Counted from the first letter of the stretch, positions 44,401-57,982 are shown. The stretch is 64,000 bases of DNA from Lingula anatina (GCF_001039355.2 NW_019775619.1:12413-76412); one strand, 5' to 3'. Notes: generated by a model not told the origin, from the letters alone. Made by a program: numbers and translations.

Positions 44401-47400
44401 TTATGTCATCATTAAGTGTACCTAGGTTTTTTTTTGCACATAGACTCAGGCCGTGGAATCTGGAGTGAATGCACACTGTACAGTGTCAATGTGTGGAACG
44501 CAATCAGTTATTTTTAGAACACGAAACTAGCCAGCCTAGCACTGTGTAATATTTCTTAGCAGACACGCTATAAACAAAACAAAGCAAACTCTGTGAATGG
44601 ATGCTTTCCACACACATCTTCACACCTACATTGTTTTTAAAATACGAAGTCACCATTATTTGATAACTATAGACGTTTTGTAACTCGTCACCTCCATTTT
44701 TACCACGCGGAACCAATTTAAATATCTATTAGATGCATTAAAATGGGTTGGGGGCGTCTTGAACCGACATTACATGGCATTTCTGAAGATCAAAAATCGA
44801 TCCCTCCATGTGGATTGTATAATAGCCTACTTAGGAAAGAATAAATGAATGCCATTTTTGTAATGTATATATTCATAAATACGGAGTTTCCTCGTCTGTA
44901 TGCAGATATATGCCGTTTTTTCCGAGAAATTCTTGGTAATTGGATTAGATTCGAGGACATGTTGTCTGCTTTCAGGGCCAAATTAACAAGATATTGAAAC
45001 TGTTTTTTTTACCTGTTTACAGATAGCTACCTCCAAAGAGATCGTTATTAGTTAGGAAATATGTAGCTTAAACGTGACACGCTGTCACAGAATGACTGAT
45101 AGGAAAACAATGAGGTTATAATTAAGGGCAAAAACAAGCACAAAGTGAATTGATAAACATTTTTTGTAGATCTACCCCTTGTACAATGCAGTGGTAACAA
45201 ATCACAGAAACCCATACATGGGTTGTTAGGGAAATTAGAAAATAATAAAGCACCCAACGTCTAGACAACAAAAAAAAAAATTCTGTACCTAAATATCTCT
45301 ACAGGGACCAAGCAAATTCGGACAAATGTCTTGTAAATCTGAAACGCTTGTCTAGAATTACTGACGAGAAGCGAGAGAAAATGGGCGAGCAGGATAACTC
45401 GAACCTTTGGCATACTAAGGAAAGGTTCGGCGAGAAGTTATGTACTTTGGGGGGGGGGGGGTCCGAGGTTATTTCAGGTGGAAATAGACAGACTTGCTGT
45501 GTTCTAAGGGGCCCCACAGGCAATAAGATAGACAATAATGTCTGTTTATTTCCTAACCAGAGAACACACCAAGAGCACTGATAATTGCCATAGATACAGA
45601 GTCAATGAAAGTTATTCAACATATATCAGGAATGCGGCTTTAGGCGAAATTATCACCACTTCTTTCCCTCGAGAATGTCTGAGTATTACATCAATAAATT
45701 GAGAATATTTCTAAATATCTATCTGCTGACAAAGAGACAATTTCCATACGATGAGAACGACCTCTTTTGAGCATCTCTGAGTTTATTTACTCTTCTCTTT
45801 GGCACCGTCATTGTTGTACAATGTATTGATGCATCAAAGCGTCGAAAATGTTTTCAATATTTCCGCTTTTTCAAGTAAAGAATAAAACAATAAATCCCAT
45901 ACAGCAGTATGGTAGCTTTGTAAAGCACTCACGCACACGTGTCTAGGATATCAATTGACGGGCTTAATGCTCTGTAGGTATGCTACATTTGAGTATTTGC
46001 TGAACGTGCTTGGCGTGTTTTTCCAGAACCGGTGAATTATTTCCGTAGCTCTTAAGTGTTTCTGCTATCTCCATCGCCATCATTTATGTCAGGCTGATCA
46101 AGAATGAACCTAGTGATATTTTACAAGTTCTGAAACAAGTCGATCTCGTATTCCCCGAATTTTCCCCCCTGAAACCGGACTTATCATTAGTAATAATCTA
46201 CTGGGGAATCCTTTCTCACCATCTGGAAGCACCTGGCATTAACAAATTAGATAACCTTCATTCTTGAGAAGATTACCGTGTCTATGGGGATTCTTATGTG
46301 AGGATTCTTATTTGTGATTTCTTGAATTACGGAAGATCAACGCGCAGTTTGAGTTACGGGTTTAGCTACCGCTTCTATGTTTTTTTTTCTTTATCTTCTC
46401 AATGCTTACGTTGCACGGTCAAAAGATGATCGTGTGTGCACGGCGACCTGAGATCGAATCTCAAATCACAGGTGACCCAGTAATTGACATATTAGCAGAA
46501 TTACATTTGTACAAATTCCTGGCCAATTGGCACATTTAAGGACAGCATGAATAGTACCTATATGCATGCAGAAGAATTGCTCTACTATTCAATTTGACGT
46601 GTGTGGCAGTAAATTTCTTAGCGTGAGGCACATCTCGTTACACCCAGTAATAGAATATCACTCAGTTACACAACGTTGTGTTGTAATGGATCCATATACG
46701 TAATTCAGGATACATTTAATACTTCCTCTATACACCAGTGGCATTTCACAGTGTCTTAGACAAAATTAATAAAACTTCAAAAGTAGACATAAGAAAGGGT
46801 GCCGGGCGTGCTTGATTATATGCATGATTATAAGCCGGTGTAACGAAAATGGGGGTCCGTGTCACACAAAGTCCGTCCTCCATTTAGTTATAATGGTTAG
46901 GATAAGACTGACTAAATCTACGGCGAGGCCTTCCTGTACAAATGAATGGGAAGCGAACTCTTTATCATGGTGGACTCTCTGTCACGTTACATCGGTACTC
47001 GATGTTCAACATTCAGGGCACGTGTTAGGGCCAAGTGTCACTGGTAAATGGCTCTGAAACCACGTTCTTGCATGTGGCGTTTTGTGAAGATGAGAGGTCT
47101 TTGAACTTACCAATATGTGACCGCAAACAGGGGACGTTGGTTGCTGTCGGGTCAGTATGATGAGTATGATGTTTGTGTGACTATTTAAATGGTATTAACT
47201 TTAATTCATGAAGCACGGCTCTTCTTTGCCTTCACTTGTCTTACAGATTGTTGGATATAAAAATGATGATGCTCTCTCTCTCTCTCTCCCTCTCTCTCTC
47301 TCAGTGTATCTATGGGTAAAAAGAAACTGTAGACATTATGCGACTTGTCTCTTGCTGGAAGAGGATAAATCACAAACTGCCTCACGTCTGTGGGGGTGGG

Positions 47401-48160
47401 GGGGGGAGGAGGGGGTGCGTTGCCCTCCCTTTATATGCATGAGCCTTAATGTGACCACGACCTTCTTCGCAGCTAATGGAAACCCAGCAAAGCGTCCAGA
47501 GTACCGTTAACTGGTCTCCTCTCGACATTTGATAGCAAATCAATGAGTAATGATTTAATACACGCATTACCAAAACACTAACTCACGACCGCCCACACAC
47601 AGAAAGCTGATACTAATAGCAAATCGCTTCTGTGGCATGTTCACATTGGAACTTACTTAAACAAAGAAATAACTAATTTACGTCACAAAATGTCGTGATT
47701 GCACAATGATCAATTCCTGGTACGCATTGAAATGTAAAGTCGATTTTTAAGCAATGTCACTTCATCTAGGAAAGTCATTAAAGGTCTAAGTTATTCCCTA
47801 TGTGAACGAGCATGTAGTCTGGTATCACCGCTAATCTGTGACATCGTGAAGGGTGGATATATAGTCAATATTGGTTTGGATGAAGTGTAAATAAAACGAA
47901 GTAGGACTTCACCCGGAGGCCACAAGTGCGTGCCGTTTGTCGCTTTGTTGGCGCAATTCTGCTCTCTGGGAACGCAAATAGATTCCACTTCTTGTCAAAT
48001 AATATGCCATAATTCCGCCACTTTGGAAGAATGTTCTCTCTGATTGATTAGACAGGGTAAGTTAGAGCGTGCTGCATGCATATATACATAAATATATACC
48101 CATAAGACCCAACTACCGTCAGATATTCATTGGATAAACGTTGCTTGGTACAACAGCTTG
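44401..48160. other. Long stretch without recognisable gene
   Basis: A G run (45448-45459), a CT tract (47271-47309) and a G-rich stretch (47391-47416) are the only features I can support. Confidence 0.5.
47271..47309 (+). repeat. (CT)n microsatellite
   Basis: CT units with a CC interruption. Confidence 0.95.
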
Positions 48161-49653
48161 ATGGAAATTGGAAGAAAGACTTTTTTCTTGGAAATAATCG
48201 CCGTCATTGAGGTGAGCATTTTAACGTCTGTTATAACCAGATGCTAAATGTAGCAAAGTTATATACTTTAAGGGCTGGTTACAAACCGTTGATTCGTTTT
48301 AGAAGAATGTTTTAGAAGAAGGTTTTAGAAGTAGGTTTTGTCAACCTGCAAACTGACCACAGGTCGCCTTTTGTAAAATCATTGACCTTTGACCCTGTTT
48401 GATGCCAGTGTTGTTTGGAACAGGTTCTCTTAGTGAAGCCAATGTGGTACTTAAAATAATGCCAGAACTCCTAGAATGGTATTGACATATGGTGTTATAT
48501 GGCCATACTCCAGCTTGCTGCCTCTTGAGGGATTAATTACAAGTAATTATAATTTTATTTAAGAGTTATAATATTAACCAGGCGCATTACATTGCGTTGT
48601 AACATTCGGTAGCATTATTTGGATATCTTGTATTGAGATTAACGTGAATTCAGTGGTCCAGGACAAAAAAGTATTCTACAATCTTTCCCATTTTTGTATG
48701 TTTATTATATCGTGCCTTGTATGCTTCCTAAAGATGTGAGAAATGGACAGGAATCAAGCGAGAGAATTCCACTGAGAAGTAGAGCCGTCTCCAGCCATTT
48801 GGCATCGGCGGGTAATGAAGATTTATTGTCAGCCTATGCCCTGATGCCTCGTTTATGTTTTGCTTAAGGAGTCGTAACTTATCACTCCTCCGCTGTAGAG
48901 AAAACTGACACACACTTATCTTTCTTCATCTTTCCTCCCTCATGTCTTTCTTTCTTTTCTTCTTTTTCTTTCATTTTTTCTTTCTTTCTTTCTTTCTTTC
49001 ATATTCAGAAAAAAGACTAAAATGGATGGATGAAAGAAGCACAAAACAACGAAGTAGCTCTCTCTTCTTCTCTCTCAGCCTGTCTCTCACTGCCCCCTTT
49101 GTCTCTCTCTCTCTCTGACCTTGGGCCCTTTTTCCCGAAAAAAAGAACGCATCATTGGGAAAACGATGATATCCACTGCAACATTATAGAATTGAGTAAT
49201 GAAGCAGAGGTCATCATTAAGTGAACCAGCCCGAGCTTTCAGCTCTTAAACTTCATAAAGCTAAAAAATAGTCACATTAGGTGTGCCAGACGAAGTGCAA
49301 TCTGCATATATATTTTGTAGTAATTTAAACGTTACGATGTACGTTCTTTCGCTTATCTTTCTTGAAGTCCGACAAATGCCTCATGTTGGGAAAATTGATA
49401 ATTATTGAAGACAGCTGGATGATTTGATGAGATGAACTTGGGCGAAATGTACCGTCTGAGAAAGATATTGGCTCTTTCAGGGCCACACCAATCTCCACTA
49501 ACCCGTGTTCCCTGCCAGGGTATAATTGGTATAATTGGTTTTTCATATGCGTGATTAACACGTTTATTTCTTTCATCTTCCAGATATTACCACTCGGGAA
49601 GAGAAGTGCAAGTGTAGGTTCATTAAGCCAACACCGCTGATGTGACGTGACGG
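48161..49653 (+). other. Candidate two-exon short ORF (48161-48211 joined to 49584-49653)
   Basis: An ATG at 48161 opens 17 codons (MEIGRKTFFLEIIAVIE) and ends exactly at a GTGAGC donor (48212). A strong acceptor (TTTCATCTTCCAG) at 49583 opens a 70-nt segment that ends at GTAAGTATG (49654). Joined in phase 0 they read on as ILPLGKRSASVGSLSQHR and a stop, 35 residues in total with a hydrophobic N-terminus and a GKR site. No family is recognised. It may equally be a non-coding transcript or chance. Confidence 0.15.
48951..49001 (+). repeat. (TTTC)n pyrimidine tract
   Basis: TTTC units with variants. Confidence 0.9.
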
Positions 49654-49816
49654 GTAAGTATGGAATTAAATATTCAACTACAGTAGAAAAATTGATGCTA
49701 GGTATCTGAAAGAACTTTGAGAAAATAACAGAGTGATACGATTTATTTTAAAAGCATGAAAATACATGTATATATCTGTAACGGTCTTTCTCTAACTGTC
49801 TCTCTCTTTCACACAC

Positions 49817-50351
49817 CAGGCCCGTAGCCGGGGGGGGGGGGGGGGGGGGTTNNNNNNNNNNNNNNNNNNNNNNNNNNNNNNNNNNNNNNNNNNNNNNNNN
49901 NNNNNNNNNNNNNNNNNNNNNNNNNNNNNNNNNNNNNNNNNNNNNNNNNNNNNNNNNNNNNNNNNNNNNNNNNNNNNNNNNNNNNNNNNNNNNNNNNNNN
50001 NNNNNNNNNNNNNNNNNNNNNNNNNNNNNNNNNNNNNNNNNNNNNNNNNNNNNNNNNNNNNNNNNNNNNNNNNNNNNNNNNNNNNNNNNNNNNNNNNNNN
50101 NNNNNNNNNNNNNNNNNNNNNNNNNNNNNNNNNNNNNNNNNNNNNNNNNNNNNNNNNNNNNNNNNNNNNNNNNNNNNNNNNNNNNNNNNNGGGGGGGGGG
50201 GGGGTTCGGGGGGTTCGAAAGAACCACCCCTTTTGCTTGGAAAAGGTCCACTCTGGGTAAAATTTGATCTAGGTACATGATGTTTTTATGGAAAAAGGTC
50301 TACTTTTTCAGAAAAAGAACCTCCCTTTTGAAATTGCTGGTTACGGGCCTG
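49817..50351 (-). mobile_element. Family A TIR element, copy 4 (reverse, with assembly gap)
   Basis: Starts CAGGCCCGTAGCCGGGGG and ends TGCTGGTTACGGGCCTG. The interior AAAATTTGATCTAGGTACAT is the complement of the other copies. Both edges of the N gap are poly-G, so the true length is unknown. Confidence 0.88.
49852..50190. other. Assembly gap (N)
   Basis: N run bounded by G homopolymers on both sides, inside family A copy 4. Confidence 0.98.
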
Positions 50352-51844
50352 TCATACATCGTTCAAGTTCACAATTCTGATTCATGTTCGCGTATGTCCA
50401 GGTGGTATTCTGCATATAATCTACATATGTGTTTTCAATCACACTAACAAACATGGCGGGAACAATTTGCATCAAGCTCCTTCAGCCTTGGCCCTTCATA
50501 CTCTTTACACAATAATCAACTGTGAAATTATCATCCTCTTCAGAAAGATTACACGTACCAATGTGTTTCTAAGACAAGATAATGGATATAATGTACGTCT
50601 CTGCCATATTATCCCCGCGCTGTGACTTAGCTAGGATCAGTCAGGGAAGAAGGCACTTAAGCGTCCATGGTATTTGGAAGCATGAAATAATTCAAAAATG
50701 ACACTCGCACGAAATTGATCAATTGTGAATTACATTGGAAGCAATGTTCTGTAAAAGTGGAGAATTGATTCGGATACAAGGTTCATGGTCATGAAATATC
50801 TGTCTTTAACACGAAAAATATTACAGCAGAAATACAAACATATTCATATATAAATATACATTTTTTTTCTATTTTTTTAATATTTTTCAGGCGTGCAAAA
50901 CACAAGTATTTAATATTAAAATAGATTAATGTATTAACCCCTTTTTTGTTACATAAATTATACTTTAACATCTGCAATGGGTGCTCATTCACTGTCCAGC
51001 TTGGTGGCAAATTTTAATCATTATTTTTATCCACACCAATCAAACAGGCATCATTTCCTTTATCGGTGTCTTCCTGTCGTTACTGTCTGATATGCCAAAT
51101 GCTCGTGAATCAGAGTGCGTCCATTCTGAAATTCAGTTAAATGGCACCATATGGATTGTCTCAAGAATATATTTCTTATTTTAATTGGGACTTACGCTGT
51201 ATGTTGGGAGAAAATAGAATCGTGCTGGTAGTCATGATCAGCTACATACATCAGAAGCGTTTCATTTGGTTCCGTTCCCTGAAATCTATTACACCGGGAT
51301 AAAACACGATAAGTGTTCCATCATATCACAAACCCTGCAATCGATTGTGATGTGCTATCACATTGTTTCAAAAATGGCTTTGGTGCATTTTGAAAAAAAA
51401 AAGTGCAAACCCCACAGATAAAACGTCTGGTTTCAATGATATTATTACGAAGGACAGTAGAATCACTTTGCTATCTTAGGCGCCACTCCAGTCATCATGT
51501 ACATTTCAGAGTCGTAATTTTACTGTCTAAATAATGAATTAGTTCAGATTAGATTACGCAACGCATGCACCATCTGTTTCCAAGGAAAATGAATTATTTT
51601 TTAAATTCAAAAGGAATTTTTCTAGTTCCTAATGGCCTAAATTGAATAGTCATTATTGATTTATCATGACAACGGTTGCTTTCTAATGTATTTTTCAATC
51701 AACTTTTCTTACTTATCTGAATAATTGGTGTCTAACATTTTGGCATGCGCTTAACCGTGGTTTTCTGTCTATGGCTTTGCGTTCCATACAGAATTGATTC
51801 TCAGTTACCAAGAAATGTTCAGTAGCCAAATGTACGGGCCATTC
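50352..51844. other. Stretch without recognisable gene
   Basis: No repeats or coding signals that I can support. Confidence 0.5.
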
Positions 51845-51928
51845 ACTGATGAGCGCAAGGATGAACAAAAACAGGACCATTTTGGTCATTTTACGTTGTA
51901 AGGTCATAAAGGAGAGTCACGGAGCTTG

Positions 51929-51969
<41 letters not shown>

Positions 51970-52219
51970 TATAATAATAATAACAGTAATAACAATAATT
52001 ACAAAAGTTATATAAATATTATATTTGAAAATTATCATGATGATAATTTTCAAAGTCAGACGTCCAATACTTGTTTCAAACTGAAATCAAAAGGTAAGGA
52101 GTATTCACTGAGCACGAGGACAAACTAAAACAGGGCAATTTTAGTCATTTTACATTGGTAGGCCGAGAGACTGCATCAAAGCCAACCGCAGCAAGCTCAT
52201 AAAAGGAGAGACACATAGC

Positions 52220-52260
<41 letters not shown>

Positions 52261-52365
52261 TGGTATTATTTACAATAGTGGTATTAATATTATAATTGTT
52301 ATTATTATGATGATAAAGTTTTCAAAGTCAGACTTCCAGTACTTTTTTGAAGCTGAAATCCAATG
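51845..52365 (+). repeat. Direct duplication of about 260 bp with internal (AAT)n
   Basis: Unit 1 (about 51845-52095) and unit 2 (about 52105-52365) share, in order, CACTGA-GAGCxC..., TTTTGGTCATTTTAC/TTTTAGTCATTTTAC, AAAGGAGAG, an AAT tract, AATT-rich sequence and TTTTCAAAGTCAGAC. Unit 2 has an extra block of about 30 bases before AAAGGAGAG. Confidence 0.8.
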
Positions 52366-55300
52366 CACTGATTTCGACATCTGATGGTAGCTGGAGAATC
52401 CATCTAGCACAACCCGTATCAGCGGCCGCAATGGTGCCCTGTCAGATTGCTGGAGTCGTCTAGTGATGTGTCATAAACAAAGACCGGTTTAGGTTTCAAC
52501 TGTACTTGTACACAGGTGAAGCTTATTGATTTGGATGACAATGGGAAGAGAACGGCTATCTCCCGCTGCAGGCGCCAGGCCGGGAAAATTAAAACCAGTG
52601 CTTTAAGTGTTTGATTCAGTTCCATTAATCCATTGTAGAAATGTGATAGTCAACATTTTAACCAACAATCGCCAACGTTAGCTTACTAAAACTGACTTAT
52701 ATTAGACAACTACCATCAACCGCTGAACTAAAAAGCACCTGTCAGTGGCCAAAGTTTAATTTTTTTTAGTCTTAGCTTTGCCTGTCGAATTTGTTAGCTG
52801 TCTACGGGAAGTCGACTTTGCGATGCTGGTCTCAGATCGTTACACGAAGAATTCTCAATAAATGGCATTGGTATAACTAAATGGCTCCTTGCAACCACAG
52901 TTAAATTGACACTAAAATCTATTTTTTTATATTTGTGAAGCGAATTGAAACAAACAGTTTATTCCCCGCCCCTTGGCAAAATATTGGATCTGCAGTTGAT
53001 TCTTAGAGACGTCATCATCACAGGACTCACTGCGGTTTACATATGGTGTGTTATGTTTACTGTGACGTACCGCTGTGAATTTTAAGAATCCGCCTAGAGT
53101 GGAGGAAGAAACAGTCAACGACCGCTTTTACTCCGCGCAATGACACGCCGTTTTATTATTAATATAAATCAAATAAGACTGCAGAAATTGGCAGAAAATT
53201 TCATGAACATCACAATATGATTCGCATTAGTTCTCGCACTTATTTAATTGACTTGGTGACTTTTAGAAAAAAGACATTGTCAATATTGCAATGGCAAGCG
53301 ATCAAACAAAGCGTCCAAGTATGCGAATTGCAATCAAGCAGACCAGTGCACGGCGTTCCATCTAATTAATAAAGGGCCTCTTTTAAATAATGACGGTGAG
53401 CCCGACACTTGGCGGTCATGCCGCGTTCACTATCATTGATCCGAAGGTAGCGTCATTAAGATGGATTTGGACGTGGTCTTATCGAGGTAAAGCTAAATTG
53501 CCTCTCTGCAATTTGACGCAGACGTCAGCAGAAGCGCGTTAAGATACCTGTTCATTAAACATGTGGCGCTAGTATGTGCACATTTTGCCTTCGAGAACAT
53601 AAATCGCCCTTGATTTCCGCCTGGATGAAAACAGTACAGCCTATGTTTATAAACTTATAACAACTTGCTACAACTGAGTGCTTAGCCTGACGAAGAAAAT
53701 ATCTCCAGTTTAGGGAGAAAAAAAATTCGTGAGATTATAGATCGTTCCACCTTGGTTTGCGATGCAAATTTAAAACATTTCAGTGCCGTTTATAAATTGC
53801 TTGTTTCTGACACAAATGATTATTCGTATTTCCGTCCATCTTTGTCCAAGGGATTCAATTGATTTCCCATTTCTAGGAAAAAACTCCTTGCCTGTCAAGG
53901 CGGAATGTGGGACAGAAGACTTAGGAGTGTGCGTCGACAATTAGTGTGTCTCACGTACATATGTCCCGTTATGCCACGTGCTATGATTTAACGCATGCGC
54001 ATAGCTTCCTATATTCTGTGAATTCCAGTGTGGACAATCCATCAGTGGTAAATAACAGGAAACGCTGAAGTGGCGGTTATCGCGTATTTGGTTGTGTCGT
54101 GACACTAGATGACCGCGGAGATTTTCCAGAAACACGTGTTTACGGGTGATAGCGAATATCATGGACAGTTCCGTGTATATATACCTGTAAAAATATGTTT
54201 AAGTTCTTAAACACAGATGAATGCATATAAGTTGACTATCAGTCATCCACATGTTAGAACATATTTCACTTAAATGAACTTAATAATATATTTGTGTCCT
54301 TTTTTCCGACAAATTTCGATTCCTCACACACACCACTAGGGCCTCTAGCAGGCAGACTAACAGTAGCATCTGACGATGTTTTGCTAGTCAGATGCAGAAA
54401 TAGTGCATTTTATTATTTTAACATTTTTACTATTTGATATCGTCATGCCACAGTGGCTTTACCAAGAGGAACAGTAGTGTACCATTTAGTTGTTCTGGAA
54501 ATTGGTGAATCCGGCCTTTTTTGTCCAGAATTGAGATGAACGCCCAACCTGAAACGTGTCGTGACAACGAGCCATTTTACTTGATTAATGAATGTCAAAT
54601 GTTCAATTCTGATTGAAATATAGGGTCGAAAAAACAATTTAGTAATAAGAAGCGTTTGTGACAGATAAGAGGTGCAGAAGGTGCAAATGAAACGTTTTTT
54701 GACGACACAAATCTTGAGTGTTTTCTTTTCCTTTGGTGTTAGTGAAAATTTATATGAACCTTGCCTATCTCGAAACTTGAACAAATTCATGGTCCCAAAG
54801 TGGCAACGGACGGATTCTGCTGAGTTTCATATCCAGTGGACCATTTTTTTTTTTTTGAGGGCGCTGAGCGCCCCATTGAAGTGGTTTATAGACAATTCAG
54901 CTCTGGGAAAGTCTCGTGCTCTTGTGCCGTTCCCCTCTAGACGTCGTTTTCCCGTGCTGCTGCTGAAACCCACTTCCGACCCGTGATAGACCTAGAAAAC
55001 ATTGTGAGCAATTCACCAAAACCCCCCAAAAATAATATCACATGTACAATAAACAGGTGGTTTTATTAGAACATCATTTTCTGAAAACAGAAATCGTCAG
55101 ATCCAAGACTTGCAATAATGTTGACAAAGGTGCCATATCTGGTTGAATCTAATATGAACACATGGAAGCTGTTGTAGTTCAGAAGTGACCTCGCCATTTT
55201 TATCATCGGTATCACTGGGTTAAACTCCCATAACGAATACGGTCAATATTTTTGATAAATTGTTCCTCCACAGCTTTAAAGTGCCGCTCAGCAATTCCCT

Positions 55301-55651
55301 GTTAGTCTCTATTTGTTCTGGTTCATTAGAGCGAGACAGGGCCCTACTCAATCAATCTTGTCTTAAGTACACGAGAGCCTTGATCAGTAGATGTCGTTCC
55401 ACTGGGGGGCATTGCTCTGACGTCTTGATTGAGGGTCGAACCAAAGTGCCGATAAGTCCATTGTTGAATTCCAATGTAGCAGCGATAATTCCATGTCTAA
55501 ATAAGGGGACGTTTTCATCCGTTTTTGTCCAAATATGGTGATTGCCCAATATGTCTAAGTCCAGTTATGGTGAATTGGCGATCTATACATGTCCTTTGAA
55601 GGCAGTCAGACCATCTGTCACACTCGGAACACGGGTTCAACGGGAACACAG
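52366..55651. other. Long stretch without recognisable gene
   Basis: ORFs on both strands at 54443-54986 and 55260-55549 look protein-like in length (65-115 codons) but match nothing I know and lack convincing splice signals. Confidence 0.45.
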
Positions 55652-55868
55652 CAGGGGCGGATCCAGGATTATTTGAATGGGGGAGGGGTGCAGTTTTTTA
55701 AAAAAGGAAGACATGCTTCCGATGCGAGGGCGACCTTTGCCGCCTTGGTGTGTCGTTTGGTACAGTTAAGAGCTATGGATTAGCTCTTCAAAATTCTAAT
55801 AGCAAGAGGGGGATATTGGTGTGTTTTGGTGAAAAGACCCCCCGACACCTCCCCTAAATCGGCCACTG
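55652..55868 (+). mobile_element. Family B TIR element, copy 3
   Basis: Starts CAGGGGCGGATCCAGGATTA and ends CCCCTAAATCGGCCACTG. The interior shares TCTTCAAAATTCTAATAGCA and the GGTGTGTTTT block with the other family B copies. About 217 bp, no ORF. Confidence 0.8.
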
Positions 55869-56240
55869 ACATACATGTAGCAAACCTAAATGCATCGCAA
55901 TGGAATTTTAAGTTCTTTCAATCCGGGAGATACGTAGTGTTACACTTAATACACATTTTAACGCCGTGGAGTTTGTTTGAGGTCAAGAATAAAATTTCAG
56001 ATGATCTAGCAAAGTATACAGCCTACAGTTTTCTCTCCTGGTCATAACTGTGATTTGGCTGGCACATAAAGAGACAAAGTAGTAAATGTAGTTAAATATT
56101 AAACCTTAATCTTATGTCATAACATAACCAGAGGAGACTGAACTGTTGGTGAAGTTAAAAAAACGTTATTCATAATAAAAAAAGTGATTCGTTTCTAAAG
56201 ACACCAGACGTGCTTTCTATTTGGACACTTCACTTCAGGG

Positions 56241-56316
56241 TCTTGATCACATGATGTATTGGTCACATGATGTGATCACATGATGTCTTGGTCACATGAT
56301 GTCTTGGTCACGTGAC
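56241..56316. promoter_or_regulatory. Five TCACRTGA octamers in a short tandem array
   Basis: TCACATGA starts at 56247, 56263, 56276 and 56292, and TCACGTGA at 56308, embedded in 13-16-bp units (TTGGTCACATGATGTC). TCACRTGA is the M-box/CLEAR-type core bound by MITF/TFE bHLH-Zip factors; whether it acts as such here is unknown. Confidence 0.5.
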
Positions 56317-56740
56317 TGCCCTGCTTATGTGTCAGCCGGAGTATGGTTGTGAGTTTGAAACGAGGTATTTGTAGAAAAGGTTTGTTTTTATAAATGTCAG
56401 TGTCGCAAACGAGACCGCGAACCCCCTATTTTGCAGAAACCTACAGATATATGTATACTGTAGTCTAACCAGAAGATTCCCACTGGATTTGCCCTGCAGT
56501 GAACTGCATTTGAATTGTAACCTCCATTGTCCAAGAAATCCCCCAAGCGAACCTCAACGTCTCTTTTACTTAAAAAAAGAGACCTACAATTTGCTACCTG
56601 TCGTGACCAACGGCTTGTCAAATCTGTGAAAATGATTGCACATGGAATAGTCACCAAAAAAGTTGCGTTCCGATGGACCGATGGTTGAAATCCTCATCCC
56701 ATTGACAATTGGATTTTAGGTTTAATTTAAACAACAATGC

Positions 56741-56771
<31 letters not shown>
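56741..56771 (+). repeat. (AAT)n microsatellite
   Basis: Tandem AAT units. Confidence 0.95.
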
Positions 56772-56772
<1 letters not shown>

Positions 56773-57710
56773 TGATAGCATTCGTTTGACTTAAGAGCAG
56801 CATACAACAACGCCTCTAGAACTTAGTAATACATTGTTATAAAGTCTTCTTTGCCAAACTTTCAATTTTGTACATAAAGTATATATTAGGTATTGATTTG
56901 ACAGATTTGCTATTCATGTTGCTGCCTGGTTGTCGGATGTTTGGCAAACAAACGCGTGGAATAGGACGCCGCGATGGAAACTCGTTTTCCCAGAAACATT
57001 GCCGATTATGCAAACACCGGAAAGTAAGTGATAAAAGCCTATCAGAGCCAGAGTGGTGAAAAAAAACTTTCTCTGTACACAGTATTTACTGAGCTCTTTT
57101 TACAATTGACATTTAGATTTCCTCATCTACCTACATGACAACCGAAAAGAGCTCATTTTCAAATATAAAGCGTGTGCATTGAAGCGTATAACAGATATTT
57201 GCATGGCACCCCCAGGAGGACATATTGAATCAATGGTGATTAAGAGGCCATCCTTCTGATTCAGTTGCAACGATCTTACTTTCGTATGCTAATGGCTGGC
57301 AATTAATTTGCAATCGAACACCTGTTTTGGTAACACGAAACTATTTGTATCTTTAAGGTTCATTTAACCCGAGTTGATTGTTTTCAGGGAAATGAAACAG
57401 TTTCCATGTCGCCTGCCAACTTCGAGGTTCTCCACGTCGCCGTGAATTTGAACGTCCGGTATAAATTGCCGGGAAAACAAACTTGTCTTTTTTTCTCACA
57501 TTTTCTGGATAAAGCATATTACCCATGTTATTGATCTTGAAAGAAAAAAATCCAATTATACGTATATGTAACATGGGTAGATAAGTGGCCAATTGACTCA
57601 ATAATTGCTATAGAAATACATAGGTGTACCGTCAATTCATGAAGTATTTTGATGAAATGGTGACATTACAAGAGGACAATTTAAGGTAACATTCATAGTA
57701 GCAAAGTACG

Positions 57711-57965
57711 CACACTGGACAATAGAAGTGTCACCCCTACTGAACCAATACTTTGGGGGAGATAAATGACTGTGGAATGATATGCTCCTGGTATCATTTT
57801 ATTAACATCAAATTACGCAAAAAGACCAACAATACAATTCCATGGTACAGCGGTTTTATGCTCATTAGTCACATTATAAGTAGACCAAGCATTGTAACTA
57901 CTCAAGATCTACCTACTTTGATTTCTCTTATTCAGGGGGTAACACTTCTATTGTCCATTGTGTGT
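57711..57965 (+). mobile_element. Family E TIR element, copy 1
   Basis: Left end CACACTGGACAATAGAAGTG followed by TCACCCC; the right end complement is CACAATGGACAATAGAAGTG then TTACCCCC. The block CCAATACTTTGGGGGAGATA plus CTCCTGGTATCATTTTATTA is shared, inverted, with copy 2. No ORF. Confidence 0.88.
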
Positions 57966-57982
57966 AGTTAATTATTACTATT

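Noticed and set aside
54443-54986. Overlapping ORFs on both strands near 54.4-55.0 kb
   Set aside because: Both strands are equally open, no motif is recognised, and no transposon ends were found around them.
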